A stretch of DNA of 5,376 bases from Methanobrevibacter ruminantium (GTDB taxonomy: Archaea; Methanobacteriota; Methanobacteria; Methanobacteriales; Methanobacteriaceae). Below the pieces are notes generated by a model. The model was not told the DNA's origin and did no database searches. It worked only from the letters and a program-made list of their open reading frames with translations. The stretch is taken from assembly GCA_004553595.1 (NCBI GenBank), contig SFKZ01000052.1:1-5376 (forward strand). The letters are read 5' to 3'. A program made the translations under genes and the position numbers. Position 1 is the stretch's first letter. Each line of letters begins with the position of its first letter. This document shows, in pieces, positions 1-5,349 of the stretch.

Positions 1-27
1 CACCATAGAACTGTTCGTATAATCCAT
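1..27 (-). CDS. Start of a gene, possibly a phage N-acetylmuramoyl-L-alanine amidase (partial)
   Basis: Only nine codons are in the window, reading MDYTNSSMV. The ATG at 27 shares bases with the TAA stop of the preceding gene (TAATG), and AAAGGAAGGTG at 45-35 gives a ribosome site with 7-nt spacing, so this is a real start and probably translationally coupled. From memory of the family, many Firmicutes phage amidases of the PGRP/Amidase_2 type begin with a similar YTNS-x-x-V stretch before the zinc-binding domain. Such an enzyme would cut the bond between muramic acid and the stem peptide. Nine residues cannot prove this. The start is well supported, but the product name is a suggestion only. 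Confidence 0.4.
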
Positions 28-428
28 TATTCTTCACCTTCCTTTATCCAATAATTTCCAACTGATTTAGAACCACAATTCCAAGTATCTCTTAGAATAC
101 CTTTATCTAAAAAGGTAAGATGGTGTGCTACACTAACAACCATTTTCTTATTCGGATATTCTTTTGCCAAATCTTCAACTGTGTATCTATTTTTCTTTCC
201 GAAGGCATCATACCATACTGGCATCTTTTGTTTTACCCATCCATTATCTTTTAGGAATGCCTCGTAGGTTGCTTTATCATTTGGCATCCTACATTTCTTT
301 GCACCTATATCACATAGTGCTAAGTAGGTACTTTCCCAACTTCTATTGTTGGCACCTGCTAATGCCCTTACCACACAATCCCCAGTTTTCCAACCCTTAG
401 GGTTTAGATTCTCTTTAACAAATTCCAT
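27..428 (-). CDS. Papain-like-fold candidate with a Cys-His-Asp arrangement, unknown substrate
   Basis: This 133-residue soluble protein has no signal peptide or membrane segment. The chosen start is the ATG at 428. The reading frame also opens at a GTG at 437, but that GTG is part of the ribosome site AGAGGTG (441-435), which sits 6 nt before the ATG. Three conserved-looking stretches stand out: GDCVVRA with Cys18, VAHHLTF with His103 (His102 beside it), and DTWNC with Asp114. A Cys near the N-terminus, then His, then Asp or Asn is the order seen in papain-like, NlpC-like and C39-like cysteine peptidases. I recall similar uncharacterised proteins with an NPKG-x-x-TGDC motif in gut Firmicutes phages. 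It overlaps the upstream gene by 14 nt and the downstream start by 1 nt. It could cut peptidoglycan peptides, process a protein, or be a non-catalytic relative. The gene is certain; the enzymatic role is inferred. Confidence 0.85.
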   Translation of the reverse strand: MEFVKENLNPKGWKTGDCVVRALAGANNRSWESTYLALCDIGAKKCRMPNDKATYEAFLKDNGWVKQKMPVWYDAFGKKNRYTVEDLAKEYPNKKMVVSVAHHLTFLDKGILRDTWNCGSKSVGNYWIKEGEE

Positions 429-594
429 CTTCTTCACCTCTTAGTTTTCTTTTTAGTTTGTCCATTTCACTTTCGCAGTCGGCGGATTTGGTAAGTTTAC
501 CTTCCGCCTTGTATTTTTCTGCTAACCATTTTAGATCTTGGATATCCTCCCTTAATATTCTCTTTTCATCTTTATTTAATTTTTTCTTTTCCAT
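415..594 (-). CDS. Small charged helical protein, function unknown
   Basis: This protein of 59 residues begins MEKKKLNKDEK and ends GEEDGIC. The frame also has an ATG at 615, directly after the stop of the upstream gene, but that ATG has no Shine-Dalgarno. AAAGGAAGG (612-604) lies between the two ATGs, 9 nt before the one at 594, so the shorter form is preferred. The sequence is dominated by Lys, Glu, Asp and Leu, with two probable helices (about 5-30 and 36-52) that could form a hairpin. No membrane segment or catalytic motif is visible. Two cysteines are present (positions 40 and 59). Its end overlaps the next gene by 14 nt, which supports coupled translation within unit 2. I do not recognise a family. 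Confidence 0.75.
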   Translation of the reverse strand: MEKKKLNKDEKRILREDIQDLKWLAEKYKAEGKLTKSADCESEMDKLKRKLRGEEDGIC

Positions 595-615
595 ATTGTA
601 AAACCTTCCTTTCAT

Positions 616-846
616 TTATTTATCTTGTTTTAGTATTTGCATTAGTTCATATACTTCAACTTGTAATTGGCAAATCTCATTTCTTATAGAAATTCTTTTA
701 CTTGCTGTTCTAATTAAATATTCTTCTATTTCGAATTCATCCATTGTTAGACTTTTTAATGCTTTCTTGCTTTCATCTAACTTCATATTTAGAAGTTTTA
801 TCTTTTCCTCCTTTGCCATAATTCTTCTTTCAATTTCTTCTTTCAT
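616..846 (-). CDS. Small coiled-coil protein, first gene of the second transcription unit
   Basis: This 76-residue protein starts at the ATG at 846, with AAGGAAGGAG upstream at the usual distance. It lies about 30 nt downstream of a clear promoter, so it is the leading gene of its transcript. The composition is almost entirely helix-forming. Residues 1-33 (rich in Lys and Glu with Leu/Ile/Met spacing) and 38-75 (ending in a Leu/Ile/Val-rich heptad-like stretch) look like two helices joined at a Thr-Met-Asp-Glu turn, consistent with a helical hairpin or dimeric coiled coil. There is one cysteine, at 59, and no signal peptide or membrane segment. The next reading frame follows immediately after its stop. 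I do not recognise the family; short proteins like this in phages are usually annotated as hypothetical. Confidence 0.8.
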   Translation of the reverse strand: MKEEIERRIMAKEEKIKLLNMKLDESKKALKSLTMDEFEIEEYLIRTASKRISIRNEICQLQVEVYELMQILKQDK

Positions 847-874
847 TTTAACTATCTCCTTCCTTACATTTATT

Positions 875-903
875 ATTATAGCATCTTTTTATGAGAAAAA
901 CAA
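875..903 (-). promoter_or_regulatory. Sigma-A-type promoter with extended -10 for the second unit
   Basis: On the minus strand, TTGTTT (903-898) is followed by a 17-bp spacer and a perfect TATAAT (880-875). The spacer ends in TGC, giving the extended -10 form TGnTATAAT. Transcription should begin near 868, leaving a short leader before the ribosome site of the 76-residue protein. The -35 matches the consensus only in its first three bases, which the extended -10 could compensate for. The site lies downstream of a terminator, so it would let the following genes be expressed independently of the lysis cassette. Confidence 0.75.
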
Positions 904-914
904 GTCATAAATGG

Positions 915-942
915 TAATTTCCGAAAAAACTTTCGGATATTA
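915..942 (-). repeat. Inverted repeat upstream of the -35 box, possible operator or hairpin
   Basis: Perfect 6-bp arms TCCGAA and TTCGGA (937-932 and 925-920 on the minus strand) enclose a 6-nt centre. After one mismatch, 4 more pairs extend the arms outward (942-939 with 918-915). No T-run follows on the minus strand, so it does not look like an intrinsic terminator. Its centre lies about 27 bp upstream of the -35 edge, a place where an activator or repressor could bind. No known operator is recognised. Confidence 0.4.
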
Positions 943-967
943 TCTGAGATTTTATATATTATACGAT

Positions 968-996
968 AAAAAAAGCACCTTTGGTAAGGCACTTTT
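968..996 (-). terminator. Intrinsic terminator of the lysis cassette
   Basis: It lies 13 nt past the endolysin stop. On the minus strand AAAAGTGCCTT and AAGGTGCTTTT form an 11-pair stem around an ACCA loop, ending in a run of seven T. The two central G-U pairs fold only in the minus-strand RNA; the same positions become two A-C mismatches in a plus-strand transcript. The element therefore appears built to stop leftward transcription from the lysis genes. Confidence 0.8.
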
Positions 997-1009
997 ATAA
1001 TTTCTCTTC

Positions 1010-1975
1010 TTATTTTACTCTAATTTTAGTTCCAGCATATATCAAATTAGCATTCTTAATGTTATTCCATTTTACTAATTGACCTATAGTAGTACCAAAC
1101 TTTAACGCTATACCATATAAAGTATCCCCACGTTGGATTGTATAGTATTGTGCTTGTGATTGAGGTTTTCCAACCCCTTTATTTACTAAAGCTTGTACTG
1201 CGGCATATCTAGATCCTAATTTATTTTTTCTTTCTTCACCATTTCCAAATTCACCTAGCCATACTCTTCTAGCAAGTTCTTCATCACTTACTCCTTCATA
1301 TGGAATACTTGGTTTTGGTGCTGGTGTAGGTTCTGGATTAGATTGTTTTGGATAACCATTTAATCCTGCATTTTTGATTATTGTTGGATAATCCTTCACT
1401 GCATAGTTTTGATCTGTAGTAACCCCGGCTACTTTATTACCTCTAATGTAATTAGTTTCACCACCAAATTGCCATAGACCATAGTTAAGACCACTTGGTG
1501 CCCCTTTAGACCAGCAAGCAATCCACCAATCATATTTTTTATTTAATTCAGCACCACTAATTATGTTTCTATACCAATTAAGGTTACAGTAAACACCAAA
1601 GTAATATCCTGCTGATTCTATTATTTCACCGAATGCTCTAACCATAGCATCTCTAGTTTCTTTAGTAGTATTTCTAGAAATACTTCCATCTTCAATATCT
1701 AGATATACTGGATAATCAAATTGTTTACCAGCAATTGCTTTTAGGAATGCCCTTGCTTCCTTCTTGGCACCTTCAACTGTTGTGGCATACATATACCAAT
1801 AAGCACCTACACCCCAACCTAATCTCTTAGCATTGGCATAGTGTGTTTCAAATTGATTATCTTTGGTTTGTGCAAAACCTGCTCTTAATATGGCAAACTT
1901 TACACCTTCGGAATTGGCTTTATCATAAGGATAACCTCTTTGCCAAGTACTGATATCAATACCAAATACTTTCAT
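1010..1975 (-). CDS. Endolysin: GH25 lysozyme (muramidase) with CW_7 and LysM binding modules
   Basis: This 321-residue phage lysin should cleave the beta-1,4 bond between N-acetylmuramic acid and N-acetylglucosamine. The GH25 catalytic domain spans about 1-200 and shows the family signatures: GIDIST with Asp7, YPVYLDIED with Asp93 and Glu95 (Glu95 the likely acid), and TTDQN with Asp188. A Pro-rich linker (about 212-226) leads to a CW_7 (Cpl-7-like) repeat at about 229-266, marked by DEELARRVWLGEFGNGEERK. A LysM domain follows at about 277-320 (YYTIQRGDTLYGIA ... AGTKIRV) and binds glycan chains. There is no signal peptide, so release would depend on the holin-like protein encoded just upstream. 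The start is the ATG at 1975; its Shine-Dalgarno GAGGAGG (1989-1983) lies inside the last codons of the acidic small protein. A terminator follows directly. Confidence 0.95.
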   Translation of the reverse strand: MKVFGIDISTWQRGYPYDKANSEGVKFAILRAGFAQTKDNQFETHYANAKRLGWGVGAYWYMYATTVEGAKKEARAFLKAIAGKQFDYPVYLDIEDGSISRNTTKETRDAMVRAFGEIIESAGYYFGVYCNLNWYRNIISGAELNKKYDWWIACWSKGAPSGLNYGLWQFGGETNYIRGNKVAGVTTDQNYAVKDYPTIIKNAGLNGYPKQSNPEPTPAPKPSIPYEGVSDEELARRVWLGEFGNGEERKNKLGSRYAAVQALVNKGVGKPQSQAQYYTIQRGDTLYGIALKFGTTIGQLVKWNNIKNANLIYAGTKIRVK

Positions 1976-1977
1976 AT

Positions 1978-2118
1978 TTATTCCTCCTCTTCTAATTCAA
2001 CTAATTCTTCATCCTCAGATGGTATACCGAAATCTTCTTCTCTTTCTTCCGGACCCATTTCATCTTCGGCTTGTTCTTTTAGTTCAACTTCTTCAATGTT
2101 TTCTAAGTTATTTTCCAT
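1978..2118 (-). CDS. Highly acidic 46-residue protein between holin and endolysin
   Basis: This short frame begins ATG at 2118, preceded by AAAAGGAGG with good spacing, and ends in TAA at 1980-1978. It begins MENNLENIEEVELK and ends in a run of four Glu. Twenty of its 46 residues are Glu and three are Asp, against one Lys and one Arg, so net charge is about -21. There is no membrane segment and no Cys. It overlaps the end of the holin-like gene by 11 nt and stops 2 nt before the endolysin ATG, so all three are likely co-translated. The endolysin Shine-Dalgarno is made of its last Glu codons. The strong ribosome site and neat packing argue for a real gene. The function is unknown: it may be an inhibitor or partner of a basic protein, or mainly a translated leader that couples endolysin synthesis. 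Confidence 0.75.
   Translation of the reverse strand: MENNLENIEEVELKEQAEDEMGPEEREEDFGIPSEDEELVELEEEE
1983..1989 (-). promoter_or_regulatory. Endolysin ribosome site embedded in the acidic gene
   Basis: GAGGAGG is followed by 7 nt and the endolysin ATG. These bases are Glu codons at the 3' end of the acidic gene, so ribosomes finishing that gene cover the site just before the endolysin start. This suggests translational coupling. Confidence 0.8.
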
Positions 2119-2395
2119 TGTTAGTTCCTCCTTTTAATTTTGTAAACAAATCATTAACAAAGTTAGCACCACGGCTTACTATAATACCGGTTAGAATACT
2201 TCCAATAACTGGTATTGAGATAGTTAAACCTACAACTGGGAATATATCAACTTTTGTTAGAACACATATTAGAATAGAAACTAATAATGAACCTAACATT
2301 GAGATTGAGAATTTCTTGTTCGGAAATACCATCTTAATATTTTCCCATATTGCCTCTACTAGAATTGCTACAATTACTAACGCTGCATATTCCAT
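2108..2395 (-). CDS. Holin-like small membrane protein
   Basis: This 95-residue protein has three hydrophobic segments, at about 3-17, 32-47 and 51-73, separated by short charged loops (ENIKMVFPNKK and TKVD). The tail is hydrophilic and basic (TKLKGGTNNGK). Size, membrane content and a position two genes before an endolysin are typical of a phage holin, which would form lesions in the inner membrane and let the lysin reach the wall. An SRGANFVNDL motif after the last segment resembles a motif I recall from uncharacterised holin-like proteins of Firmicutes phages. The start at 2395 has AGAGGAGGTG just upstream. No obvious dual-start motif is present, since only one Met lies at the N-terminus. 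The call rests on topology and context, not on a named family. Confidence 0.75.
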   Translation of the reverse strand: MEYAALVIVAILVEAIWENIKMVFPNKKFSISMLGSLLVSILICVLTKVDIFPVVGLTISIPVIGSILTGIIVSRGANFVNDLFTKLKGGTNNGK

Positions 2396-2409
2396 ACTTT
2401 CACCTCCTC

Positions 2410-3027
2410 TTACTTTTTAATCATTTGTTCTAGATTATCTTCAATGAAGAATTTCAATCTTAAGATTTCATTCTTCTCTTTATTATTATATGATTTATGA
2501 GAATTATTAACATATTGGATTGCTAGAAAGCCAATAGGTTCCCCTTGCTTATTTTCTAAAATTATATCGTAAAATCCATTAACCCCTTGTTCTTTTTTAA
2601 TATTGTAGGCTCCTGGCATAGATTCTTCAATACTTTTTAGGCAAGGAACATCTAATTCACCTTCATCTAATAATTTCTTTGTAAATCTTGGTATGGCACT
2701 TAATGGTACTGCCTGTAAATACATTTGGTATCCTTTTACTCCTGTCCTAACTACCTCATATGTACAAGTAGTTTTTAATGCACTTCTTCCATTAGCATAG
2801 TGGTCACCGTTATGGAAATCATATATCTGAACTCTATCAGCATCTAATATTTCTTTAACTTCTTCCATACGCTGAATGATTATTGTATCAATACCACATT
2901 GTTTTTTGAGCTTTTTAGGAATAGTATCTTCTATTTGTTTTTTGGTTTTCATTGCTGTCACTACTAAAGTCCCAGCTGCAGAAATAACTGCTGTTATTCC
3001 TACTAATATGGCGGTTAACCATTCCAT
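2410..3027 (-). CDS. Membrane-anchored protein with a GAF-like cytosolic domain
   Basis: This protein of 205 residues starts at 3027 with AAGGAGG 6 nt upstream. One membrane segment spans about 4-25 and is followed by a basic stretch (KTKK), which predicts that the rest lies in the cytosol. Residues about 27-62 form a charged helical linker. Residues about 63-200 look like a GAF-type sensory fold: DADRVQIYDFHNGDHYANG with the FHNG motif at 71-74, TTCTYE at 86-91, and the late strand GFLAIQY at 166-172. I recall phage proteins with the same FHNG and TYE motifs but no demonstrated role. GAF domains usually bind small ligands or mediate dimers. Its place between a tail protein and the holin suggests a link to lysis control or membrane function. 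The fold assignment is by eye and moderate in confidence; the ligand is unknown. Confidence 0.65.
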   Translation of the reverse strand: MEWLTAILVGITAVISAAGTLVVTAMKTKKQIEDTIPKKLKKQCGIDTIIIQRMEEVKEILDADRVQIYDFHNGDHYANGRSALKTTCTYEVVRTGVKGYQMYLQAVPLSAIPRFTKKLLDEGELDVPCLKSIEESMPGAYNIKKEQGVNGFYDIILENKQGEPIGFLAIQYVNNSHKSYNNKEKNEILRLKFFIEDNLEQMIKK

Positions 3028-3049
3028 ATAATACCTCCTTATTCTTATT

Positions 3050-4525
3050 CTATTGTATTACTTTTAATTTTTCTTTTTTTATTTCTTTAAAGCCCCCACC
3101 ATTAACACTAATGTAGGCTTTATATTTAATAAATGAACCACCATTCTGTGATATATAAATGAATTTATCACTTACTATTGTTATAGTTCCACTGGTAACA
3201 TAGTTACTATAATATTTATTATTTTGACCTATTGTATATGCCCTAACTTTAAATGATATAGTATCATTTGGTTGTATAGTATCTTCCGTAGTTTCTTTTT
3301 CCGCTGAGGTTCCGGTTACATCATACTCACTTCCAAAGTTTTCCCCGTTTTTTAACCATTGAATACTATAACCACCAATACCATTGGTACCTGTACTAGT
3401 AGGTGCTTTCCAACTAGCTTTATATATTCCTGTCGGAATTGGTTCTGACATATCATAACTAATAGTTTGGTTCTGTGGTACTGTTGGTGCCACGAATGAT
3501 GTTGTAGTAACTGAACTTGTCTTATAATTGCTGTAGTAATTATTTCCTTGACCTGTAGTATATGATCTTACTCTAAATGCTAACCTACTTCCATTAACAA
3601 ATCCATTTGCCCCTAAGTTTAAACTTAAACTTGTGCTTGTAGTAGTTTTTTCTGTGGACCAAGTACTTCCACCATCTTTACTCCATTGGTAAGCATATCC
3701 TTTAACACCATTACTACCACCACTTGCTGCCGACCAACTAATAGATGCTGTTTTATCCGGTGCTATTGAATTAGGTATTGTGACTGTAGATGGTGTAGAT
3801 GGTGCCACGAATGATGTTGTGGTATTTCCACTATAAGTCCAACCACTGTAGTATCTACTTCCATTTACGGTACTATATGACCTTACTGCTGCCCTTAATA
3901 CACTTCCATTAACAAATCCGGCACTATTTAGATTTAGATTGTAACTAGTTCCACTAACATCTACATATGACCAATTACTTCCACCATCTTTAGTATATGA
4001 TAATTGGTATCCACTAACTCCGTTAGTACCACCACTTGCACTACCCCAACTAATATTAGCAGTTTGATCTGGTGCTATTGAACTTGGGATACTGACGGAT
4101 CCAGGAGCCCCTGGTGCCGATGGTGAACTTACAGCTAAAGAGCCATTATATGTTCCCCAGTTGGTAAAATTACTTAGATTTGGATTCCAACCAGTATTGT
4201 ATCCTGTATCTGCAAATTGAACTTGGACTGAAATAGAACCACTATTAACTGGTATCCATATTTCATCTGTAGTTTTTGAATATGGTTGAGTTCCAAGATT
4301 TCCGGAAGTTTGATTTTTTAATGTTTGATTTGACCATATTTCTTCGCCGTTAACCCATAATTTACAAGCCCATCTATTATTTCTCCAACCGTTTTTACCA
4401 AGCCAAGCAGAAACTGTAACTTTATAAACCATATAATTACCGGAACGCCAATAATCATATGTCACATTACCATATACGGCGGGATTGCTACTATCTAAGG
4501 TTTGTGTAGATATAGCTGTTGCCAT
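3050..4525 (-). CDS. Phage tail-associated protein with three fibronectin type III-like repeats
   Basis: This protein has 491 residues. Residues 1-135 form an N-terminal region rich in Trp, Tyr, Asn and Gly, likely a beta-sandwich of its own. Three FN3-like repeats of about 105 residues follow at about 137-239, 241-344 and 347-450. The first two are closely alike (both contain SIAPD, ISW, SASGG or AASGG, NGV, KDGGS) and the third is more diverged. A short C-terminal region (455-491) carries two mini-repeats, YISQNGGSF and YISVNGGGF, then a Lys-rich end. There is no signal peptide or membrane segment. FN3 domains are common on phage surface proteins and bind carbohydrate or protein. Coming right after a tail-fibre gene, this is probably a fibre, an adhesin or a decoration protein that contacts the host surface. 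The start at 4525 has GGAAGGAG upstream, overlapping the stop of the previous gene. No enzyme domain is seen. Confidence 0.75.
   Translation of the reverse strand: MATAISTQTLDSSNPAVYGNVTYDYWRSGNYMVYKVTVSAWLGKNGWRNNRWACKLWVNGEEIWSNQTLKNQTSGNLGTQPYSKTTDEIWIPVNSGSISVQVQFADTGYNTGWNPNLSNFTNWGTYNGSLAVSSPSAPGAPGSVSIPSSIAPDQTANISWGSASGGTNGVSGYQLSYTKDGGSNWSYVDVSGTSYNLNLNSAGFVNGSVLRAAVRSYSTVNGSRYYSGWTYSGNTTTSFVAPSTPSTVTIPNSIAPDKTASISWSAASGGSNGVKGYAYQWSKDGGSTWSTEKTTTSTSLSLNLGANGFVNGSRLAFRVRSYTTGQGNNYYSNYKTSSVTTTSFVAPTVPQNQTISYDMSEPIPTGIYKASWKAPTSTGTNGIGGYSIQWLKNGENFGSEYDVTGTSAEKETTEDTIQPNDTISFKVRAYTIGQNNKYYSNYVTSGTITIVSDKFIYISQNGGSFIKYKAYISVNGGGFKEIKKEKLKVIQ
3485..3505 (-). repeat. 21-bp exact repeat at the FN3-2/FN3-3 junction (copy 1)
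   Basis: This copy is identical to 3800-3820 and encodes the inter-domain residues TTSFVAP. The two copies are 315 bp (105 codons) apart, exactly one domain length, so they mark duplicated domain borders. Confidence 0.9.
3800..3820 (-). repeat. 21-bp exact repeat at the FN3-1/FN3-2 junction (copy 2)
   Basis: This is the second copy of the junction sequence at 3485-3505, again coding TTSFVAP. The domains on either side are more diverged at the DNA level than this border. Confidence 0.9.
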
Positions 4526-4542
4526 TTAAAATCAACTCCTTC

Positions 4543-5346
4543 CTAACTTGCTGTGTTTATCCAAATTATTGTTTTACCTGTTTGTGCTGTTGGTTGTGTA
4601 CCACCAACTTTAATTATTACATTACCATCAGAAATAACTCCGAATGCTTCTACTGCATTCTTAACCCTCTGTGGTGTCATATACTTATTTGCTGCTGTTC
4701 CTGCTTTTGCTTCCGCCTCAGTTGCTATTCCATAGTTTTCCACACTTCCTAATTCGACTTGTGCTTTGGTTACCCCGTGTGGGTTTGATTTATTATTCTT
4801 ATGTGCTGTTAAAGCATCATTTACTGACTTAATATCAGTGTTTATCTTATTAGTTAAGGTAGTATTTAATGCCGTTATTGCCTCATCCATATCATCTTGT
4901 GTAGCATATACTAATGATTTATCAATTTCAATAGTAACATTATCAACATTTCCTACTACCACGTTTAGGTCTATTAACTGTTCTGTAACAGCCCCACCGG
5001 CAGGTATATAACTTGCCTGACTACCAGCATTATCATAACTAAATAAATATTCAATGTTATCCCCATCTAAATCTTTAGCAAATAAACCAACTTCTTTCCA
5101 ATAAAATGCTTCCTTAACATTTGTTCCATATAAATTGGCACCTATTAACATAGTTTTAAAATCTATAATAGAATTACGTGCTATTGGTAATGTTTGTTTA
5201 GTACTAACTAAATCGGTCATTGTACTAATATCTGCTGGGGCATTACCATCACCCATTTTAATATGAGTAAATTGAATGTTATGACCATTTAATAAGTTGG
5301 TTAGTAATTCCATACCTTTATTTGTTAAAACTAATCCATTAAACAT
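4543..5346 (-). CDS. Phage tail-collar fibre protein
   Basis: This 267-residue protein starts at the ATG at 5346, with AAAGGAGGTG 6-7 nt upstream. Residues 1 to about 145 match the N-terminal tail-collar fibre domain: LVLTNKGMELLTNLLNG, then FTHIKMGDG, and KEVGLFA at 84-90. This domain attaches the fibre to the baseplate. A helical linker (about 150-182) follows, then the fibre repeat HKNNKSNPHGVTKAQVELG (182-200) with SVENY at 201-205, and an AEAKAGTAANKYMTPQRV segment (210-228), both typical of trimeric phage side-fibre shafts. The C-terminus (about 240-267, VGGTQPTAQTGKTIIWINTA) resembles the small tip domain of Firmicutes phage fibres. It is short for a full receptor-binding fibre, so the FN3 protein encoded just downstream may share that job. 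The family is usual in contractile-tailed phages, which hints at a myovirus-like tail. Confidence 0.88.
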   Translation of the reverse strand: MFNGLVLTNKGMELLTNLLNGHNIQFTHIKMGDGNAPADISTMTDLVSTKQTLPIARNSIIDFKTMLIGANLYGTNVKEAFYWKEVGLFAKDLDGDNIEYLFSYDNAGSQASYIPAGGAVTEQLIDLNVVVGNVDNVTIEIDKSLVYATQDDMDEAITALNTTLTNKINTDIKSVNDALTAHKNNKSNPHGVTKAQVELGSVENYGIATEAEAKAGTAANKYMTPQRVKNAVEAFGVISDGNVIIKVGGTQPTAQTGKTIIWINTAS

Positions 5347-5349
5347 ATC

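Noticed and set aside
164..400. Plus-strand open frame of 78 codons
   Set aside because: It lies wholly opposite the 133-residue minus-strand gene, has no ribosome site and has a Leu/His/Tyr-rich composition typical of an antisense shadow.
958..963. A second minus-strand TATAAT just after the terminator
   Set aside because: The matching -35 region would fall inside the terminator stem and does not resemble TTGACA, and no TG precedes the -10. The AT-rich context makes a chance match likely.
1940..2420. Two plus-strand open frames opposite the acidic and holin-like genes
   Set aside because: One is Ser-rich because it reads the complement of the Glu-rich codons. Neither has a Shine-Dalgarno, and both cross well-supported minus-strand genes.
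3061..3085. T-rich run that could suggest a plus-strand terminator
   Set aside because: It is the complement of Lys codons at the C-terminus of the FN3 protein and has no stem before it.
3485..4110. Repeated DNA that might be mistaken for a CRISPR array or mobile repeat
   Set aside because: The repeats are in frame, at a 105-codon period, and are explained by tandem FN3 domains.
4519..5011. Three plus-strand open frames opposite the fibre gene
   Set aside because: They are Cys/Phe/Ser-rich shadows of a clear tail-fibre gene with no ribosome sites.
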